DNA of 10,317 nucleotides from Chrysochromulina parva (Eukaryota > Haptophyta > Prymnesiales > Chrysochromulinaceae), in assembly GCA_002887195.1 (NCBI GenBank), contig PJAB01002137.1:1-10317 (forward strand), written 5' to 3'. Under the pieces are notes generated by a model. The model searched no databases. It was not told where the DNA came from and saw nothing but the letters and a program-made list of their open reading frames with translations. The position numbers and the translations under genes are program-made. Positions 7,501-10,317 of this stretch are shown here, piece after piece. Each line of letters opens with the position of its first letter. The first letter of the stretch is position 1.

Positions 7501-8082
7501 GCGCACGAGAAGAAGAAGGCTGAGGCGGCCGTGCTCGCGGATAAGTTCACGAAAGCGGACGCAGCATGCCAGGTACTGCAGCAGCGACTGAGGGAATCGG
7601 GCAAAGACCCAGAAGCCTCGCTCGAGCTGCGGCCTCTCAAGGACGTGCAGCGCGCCGCCGGCGTCCACGATACGCTTCGGCCGATGCCCAACATACAAGT
7701 GCTCAACGAGCTTAACGCCACCATCGTAGATTTTCAGGAGAAGCTCAAGGAGCCGCGTACGGTCATCAAGAAGATGCACGAGGTGACGATTCTCGAGGTG
7801 GACGACTCACTGCCACCCGAGGAGGAGCCTGCGCCCGCGAGGAGCGGCGCGGGGCAGCTCCTCACATCACGGCCCGTGTCTCGCGGCGGAGACTTGTCGG
7901 GCAGGCCCGTGTCTCGCGGCGGGCAGCCGGCGGGCAGCGTGTCTTCCCGGCCCGTGTCTCGAGTCGGCTCGAGTCGGTTATCACGGCCCGTGTCACGTGG
8001 CGATGCCAAGGGACTGGGACTGGGTCCCTTGGGCGATGCACGGCCCCTCACGCCGGGCTCACCGAGGGGAGAGGGGGAGTAG
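4534..8082 (+). CDS. Coiled-coil protein with a central U-box-like domain (probable E3 ubiquitin ligase or scaffold)
   Basis: A frame of 1,182 residues from the first in-frame ATG. The N-terminal 300 residues are disordered and proline/alanine-rich (PPLPLPPL near 148). A long charged coiled coil spans about 300-540. At about 564-620 comes a U-box-like domain: NPVVVSPSGVTY, then CPVSG, then ENQVVNSIL, matching the U-box pattern of DPVV-x-x-SG-x-TY, CP-x-x and N-x-x-L-x-x-x-I. U-boxes fold without zinc and bind ubiquitin-conjugating enzymes. A second coiled coil (about 635-1020) follows, then a basic tail with four RPVSR motifs (1113-1157). A central U-box flanked by two coiled coils is unusual, since the domain usually lies near one end. 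ATG 4711 is an alternative start (1,123 residues): GC at third positions is near 54 percent before it and higher after it. The frame is nevertheless open throughout 4534-4710, so I keep the first ATG. Ligase activity is inferred from the fold only. Confidence 0.85.
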   Translation: MTGADKHTSFALVSLIAKSAPNETTTLSWDTLVRRATDDLNDLSFLVSRHWVRSRSPLRMPMLDPMLPEVARPSSRAYTPAASPRVTAAALAPAQEEVRRLNAHETPAAILAAAEADLRQAEREDAQRTAEQQRAALGNFPEILPPLPLPPLTAPGGAPAIEPSPPGVPRMGSSMSSRRTTAMAPRAEGGRVALARAARRTSQLLVLASHDAPSEEAIRKTRRDVYADVGRDQLPVRTAEGSEALLSTEEQFRQSLIASHPGVENAAGLPLASYQPPGPAGANSLPPMDPTVAQSLGGSQRSQVEAAVLERTRQLNRLFEDQVKKQYEVMKKEVAKLALAHQKDVQGLDERFKAKMAGLASRLAAIEAAEARMRALEQENEDMKAEVERMHGVIADVDKEGERLRQEIRKRDVRIEELLKEIEALKARNAKAAEEEAERQRQQETNRREMEAVIDGLKHQLERKRADLLAMQKRLVSAKTAYDEEVVRKQREVTEMEGSLSALQGHTAKMANFASQIQGEILKRETDMKVQLGLMKNTIAFALFIDEALQIDLTDPQTTKLFVNPVVVSPSGVTYSRGTFDELVSEAHAKGVRPVCPVSGMEISSFAENQVVNSILSRYVFKQQVTNDVMVALHDFQRAAPAGEQDQPLEEYLKRMKEMMAKRLEEAHQEQLAVTKAGLTQQIELKKIEFNNVKSSASELEKQLQETKSAFEAFKKEALGKQTAHDDALAVARDDLSKTREEAKALHDRNAELLTHVSELGAKLQGLEEGAEDDAEPLTAETSNPKVHKVRKAEVIRLQAENERLQKALDEAIVAAAPNEEKIAGIREQLGEAQRELSAQQQMTLKAKEESEELHQRLKKLQGEQASAANDIKREQLKNDQLRKDLRDVQENCEQKGRLIPELELKVKRLEQDSSKLRERLAGKETLSNEQAVELTKLQEQLAELNSAAERNERSLTLTREQALEAKQAATTAEEQQALLRAQHELLQAAHEKKKAEAAVLADKFTKADAACQVLQQRLRESGKDPEASLELRPLKDVQRAAGVHDTLRPMPNIQVLNELNATIVDFQEKLKEPRTVIKKMHEVTILEVDDSLPPEEEPAPARSGAGQLLTSRPVSRGGDLSGRPVSRGGQPAGSVSSRPVSRVGSSRLSRPVSRGDAKGLGLGPLGDARPLTPGSPRGEGE
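7871..8002 (+). repeat. Four dispersed RPVSR-coding repeats in the tail of the U-box protein
   Basis: GGCCCGTGTCTCGCGGCGG or close variants start at 7871, 7904, 7949 and 7985. They encode RPVSRGG, RPVSRGG, RPVSRVG and RPVSRGD, separated by Gly/Ser-rich spacers. The spacing is irregular, so this is not a strict tandem array. Basic Ser/Arg motifs of this kind are often kinase targets or microtubule-binding tails, but that is only a suggestion here. Confidence 0.85.
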
Positions 8083-8363
8083 AGGTGGGCGGGACGGCGA
8101 GCCCATCCGATCCCACACGCATGCATCTCTCACAGCAGCAACATTCTGTCGAAGTACATGTCGCGCGTTAACGCTGTAGTTTCGTCATGAGTTTCGTCCA
8201 CTGCCGGGCGACGATGCAAACGATGACGTACGAGTTCCGACACGCATGCACCGAATCCGAGTTCAGTCTTTAGACCACGAACGGAAGTGGAGTATATGAA
8301 AATCAGATCTGCTCGAGAAAGAAGCGCTACACACAGCCCATTACAGCTACCTTGTTTTACAAA
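8083..8363. other. Region between convergent genes (3' ends)
   Basis: These 281 bases separate the stop codon of the plus-strand U-box gene from the stop codon of the minus-strand methyltransferase frame, so they should hold both 3' untranslated regions. A 10-base palindrome GCGTTAACGC lies at 8165-8174. No reading frame here looks coding. Confidence 0.6.
8341..8361 (-). terminator. Candidate polyadenylation signals (two TGTAA)
   Basis: On the minus strand, TGTAA occurs at 8361-8357 and again at 8345-8341, just after the TAA stop of the methyltransferase frame. TGTAA is the usual poly(A) signal in chlorophyte algae such as Chlamydomonas. If this organism is not a green alga, the matches may be chance. 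Confidence 0.3.
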
Positions 8364-8972
8364 TTAGTGCGTTAGTAGCGGCAGGCGCCAGAGGCCAAGC
8401 ACGCGATTATCATGGAGGCGTTCCGAGTCATGGCCAATGGCAACCATGGGTGGCCTAAGGCTGAAAGGCGCATCTTCCAAATTCAGCTTCATAAAAGACC
8501 TGAAGCCTCTGCCAGGCTTGAACTGGCGATCCTGATACTCGTTAACGTGCGAGTCCGGAAAATATGTAGTGAGCAAGTACTTGGCGCCGGACTGGTTTAC
8601 ATTTTGGAGAACGTCCAGTGCGCGTTGTGCGTTGAAGTGGAAGAGAACATCACGGACGACAACCAGGTCAACCGGCCAGAGCGCCTGCAGCGACAGGTCG
8701 AAGCGCATGAACTCGATGCGATTGGGTTGGTAAAACTCACGGTTGAGCGCGTCTACAAGAAACTGCACGATGTCGGCTCCGATGTAATGTACGCTGGCCA
8801 TCCGCGGATCCTTGAGGATGTCTCGGAAATAGTTGAAGTCGCCGCATGGGACATCGACGATCGTCTTGATCTGGAGCAGCTCGACGAGATGCGGCATCGC
8901 CGTGCGGATTCCGAACGTCGTCGCGAGCGACGACCCAGCGCCGCTGCCGAGGTGCTCATGATCACCTGCTGT
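8364..8972 (-). CDS. SAM-dependent methyltransferase domain, VD-x-PCGDF type (5' end incomplete; likely downstream exon)
   Basis: The open frame after the TGA at 8973-8975 encodes about 202 residues. It has the hallmarks of a Rossmann-type methyltransferase found in algae and large algal viruses, often beside or fused to glycosyltransferases. In order these are GSGAGSSLATTFGIR (residues 9-23), IKTIVDVPCGDFNYF (SAM-binding motif I), YIGADIV, VVVRDVLFHF (motif IV region) and a C-terminal VLGLWRLP. The first ATG, at 8897, lies after the conserved GSGAGS segment, so starting there would cut the domain. The coding sequence therefore begins further upstream, probably by splicing: CAG acceptors lie at 8971-8969 and 8968-8966. 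The glycosyltransferase directly upstream suggests methylation of a sugar, but the substrate cannot be read from the sequence. The family assignment is strong; the gene boundaries are not. Confidence 0.8.
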   Translation of the reverse strand, partial: TAGDHEHLGSGAGSSLATTFGIRTAMPHLVELLQIKTIVDVPCGDFNYFRDILKDPRMASVHYIGADIVQFLVDALNREFYQPNRIEFMRFDLSLQALWPVDLVVVRDVLFHFNAQRALDVLQNVNQSGAKYLLTTYFPDSHVNEYQDRQFKPGRGFRSFMKLNLEDAPFSLRPPMVAIGHDSERLHDNRVLGLWRLPLLTH

Positions 8973-9113
8973 TCAATTGACCCACGGATCTGACGTAATT
9001 TTTTTGCTCTCGGCATACTTGGGGTTGGTCGGCAAGTTCTTCAGCCGCGCCACATTGTCGACTTCACATTGTAGCTCACCCGTTGCATTTCTAGTAGTAT
9101 TTGAATTCAGTAC
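8969..9113 (-). other. Candidate 145-base GT-AG intron joining glycosyltransferase and methyltransferase
   Basis: On the minus strand a donor CAA|GTACTG starts at 9113, within glycosyltransferase codon 295. Acceptors GAACAG|CAG (ending 8969) or CAGCAG|GTG (ending 8966) precede the methyltransferase frame. Both acceptors match the phase of the donor (phase 1), so splicing would remove the TAG at 9091 and the TGA at 8973 and give one protein of 495 or 494 residues. Against this, no pyrimidine tract precedes the acceptor and the donor is a weak match. The interval is also largely open in the methyltransferase frame and reads like protein (PTNPKYAESKKITSDPWVN just before the TGA). Confidence 0.35.
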
Positions 9114-9996
9114 TTGCTTTCCAGCTGACGACTTCTTCGTTGATGTATCGATGTGTCGTGACCTTCATCGTGCGCTGCCCAATGAGAGACCTCTTGAGAG
9201 CAAAGCCCTTCCACCCGTCCACTTTCTTGAAGAGGCTGTCCATGAAGTGATCCGCAGGGTCACACTGTGGCATGGGCAGGTGGCGCAGCAGACGCTCGGC
9301 ACCGGAGGCACTTATCATGTATGAATGGGTACAGCCCGTCCGGTTGTGCTGCCCTAGATGCGTGGATACCGTAGGGCCGTTCGGCACTAGGCCTCCCACT
9401 GGGAACCAGCCAGGCCACAGTATATCCCACGTCGGTTCGCAGCTCTGAAGGGTGCTGAGCGCGCTCGCAAGCATCGCAGGCAGCGTCCCTGCAAAGACGA
9501 CGTCATCCTCAAGCACAAGCCCCGGCCCGCCATCCAATGTCACCCAGTTCCACGCCTCTACGTGGTTGTAGACGAGGTTGGCTGTCTTCCATGGCATCCC
9601 GGTGCCCCTGTTAGACTTGACGTATGATAAGACACCCCTTCTGGTGACTCGATCCTCTGCTGGGTGAACCAACAGATTTCGGTCATTGTCGCGACACACG
9701 TCGAACCGTCTATGTGCACGCGCCGAAGCGGTGAATACCCTGCGGATCTTGCTATCATTGACTCCTAACCGCATGAGCTGTTTGTGCACCAGGTCGAAGC
9801 GCTTCTCAAAGAGCTCGTTCAAACGGGGCGGCGAGATGATATACACTCGTAGAGTACTGGGCCAGCTAGTCTGCTTGGCGCTTGTATTCACCATGCTTGA
9901 TGCAGCTTCACATCCAGCAGCCCATGCCTCCACCTCTTGAGCGACGAGGAGTACTTGAGCGACAAGGCCGACCAGCTTCGCGCAGCGCATGCTCAT
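9091..9996 (-). CDS. Glycosyltransferase family 25-like protein, secretory pathway
   Basis: A 301-residue frame. It begins with a hydrophobic segment (about 7-26, ending in EAWA) that would act as a signal peptide or type II anchor and so place it in the ER or Golgi. The family 25 layout (bacterial LPS galactosyltransferases and animal collagen galactosyltransferases) is visible: RVYIIS at 50-55; an NHVEAWNWV segment (144-152) in place of the usual C-x-LSH-x-x-x-W; LVLEDDVVF (160-168), whose acidic EDD is the expected metal and nucleotide-sugar site; GCTHSYMISASGAERLL (221-237); and DHFMD (249-253). N-glycosylation sequons occur at 37 and 218. ATG 9996 is followed by a second ATG two codons on. 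The frame ends at a TAG soon after the catalytic domain, but codons 295-301 may be intron if it is spliced to the methyltransferase. The donor and acceptor sugars cannot be predicted. Confidence 0.8.
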   Translation of the reverse strand: MSMRCAKLVGLVAQVLLVAQEVEAWAAGCEAASSMVNTSAKQTSWPSTLRVYIISPPRLNELFEKRFDLVHKQLMRLGVNDSKIRRVFTASARAHRRFDVCRDNDRNLLVHPAEDRVTRRGVLSYVKSNRGTGMPWKTANLVYNHVEAWNWVTLDGGPGLVLEDDVVFAGTLPAMLASALSTLQSCEPTWDILWPGWFPVGGLVPNGPTVSTHLGQHNRTGCTHSYMISASGAERLLRHLPMPQCDPADHFMDSLFKKVDGWKGFALKRSLIGQRTMKVTTHRYINEEVVSWKASTEFKYY

Positions 9997-10079
9997 CGCC
10001 CCCTAATTCGGTTCTGAACGTCTGTGTTCAGTGGGTGAGCGGTCTCCTTTCGGACCGTTTCCGGTTGCTGAATCTTTCT

Positions 10080-10093
10080 AACATGTACATGTT
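10080..10093. repeat. 14-base perfect palindrome
   Basis: AACATGTACATGTT is its own reverse complement. It lies about 85 bases upstream of the glycosyltransferase ATG and could be a dimeric regulator site. No function is known. Confidence 0.6.
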
Positions 10094-10119
10094 CACTGTT
10101 CAAAAGACTTGCATGCGTC

Positions 10120-10143
10120 AAGTCATAGGTCATAAGTCATAGG
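10120..10143. repeat. AAGTCATAGG direct repeat with a third GTCATA between
   Basis: AAGTCATAGG occurs at 10120-10129 and 10134-10143, and another GTCATA overlaps the gap (10129-10134), giving three GTCATA units in 24 bases. It is in the presumed promoter region of the glycosyltransferase gene. A related GTCATAC pair occurs at 4454-4467 upstream of the U-box gene. Confidence 0.7.
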
Positions 10144-10317
10144 GATAAGCGGCGGTGTCGTTAGCGGGCGTGTGGGGCGTTTGCAGTGGGCGTTGTCATC
10201 ATTTTGGATCCCTATGCGCGCTCCGGGCCCCTCCGCTCAGCGTACACCCGTTACGCGACTGCGCTGCACCGCAAGCTCCAATCGTCGAATCTTCCCCCGC
10301 CAGTGCCCATGCTCATC

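Larger units (their letters stand above)
9997..10317. promoter_or_regulatory. Upstream region of the glycosyltransferase gene
   Basis: No gene is supported in these 321 bases. They lie 5' of the glycosyltransferase start and should contain its leader and promoter. Visible structures are a 14-base palindrome and a GTCATA repeat cluster, listed separately. No TATA box stands out. The last 100 bases are GC-rich and could belong to a neighbouring gene outside the window. Confidence 0.35.

Noticed and set aside
8412..8993. 193-residue plus-strand frame
   Set aside because: Exact antisense of the methyltransferase domain, whose conserved motifs are on the minus strand.
8989..8998. TGACGTAA motif as a CRE-type regulatory site
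   Set aside because: A short motif inside the candidate intron, expected by chance at this length.

Overview
The window reads as nuclear DNA from a GC-rich eukaryote, most likely a unicellular alga (haptophyte, green alga or a similar marine protist). The reasons are long alanine- and proline-rich reading frames with GC-biased third positions, an SPPPPP-type proline-rich stretch next to a membrane segment, a U-box domain (a eukaryotic ubiquitin-ligase fold), in-frame minisatellites inside coding sequence, no bacterial-style ribosome binding sites or operons, and a possible short GT-AG intron. The species cannot be named from this sequence alone.

Layout. Bases 1-473 hold no convincing gene but contain a direct repeat of about 76 bases with a 12-base palindrome in each copy, and a short (TG)n tract. 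Two reading frames follow on the minus strand: a 192-residue frame with a proline-rich stretch and one membrane segment (474-1052, moderate to low confidence), and a 954-residue alanine/leucine-rich protein (1134-3998) of unknown identity with a nuclear-localisation-like KRQR motif and two in-frame 12-base repeat arrays. A gene-free region of about 535 bases (3999-4533) separates this gene from a divergent plus-strand gene (4534-8082). That gene encodes a coiled-coil protein of about 1,180 residues with a U-box-like domain in the middle and a C-terminal array of RPVSR motifs.

Converging on it from the right, on the minus strand, are a glycosyltransferase family 25-like protein with a signal peptide (9091-9996) and, just downstream, a SAM-dependent methyltransferase domain of the type marked by a VD-x-PCGDF motif (8364-8972). 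The methyltransferase frame has no suitable ATG of its own. A phase-compatible GT-AG pair would join the two into one glycosyltransferase-methyltransferase protein of about 495 residues. The alternatives are two genes or a decaying fusion. Together they suggest synthesis and methylation of a glycan in the secretory pathway.

The points most worth a second look are the glycosyltransferase/methyltransferase junction, the unusual position of the U-box inside a long coiled coil, and the unidentified 954-residue protein with its silent, alternating repeat array. I see no mobile element, CRISPR array, tRNA or rRNA.
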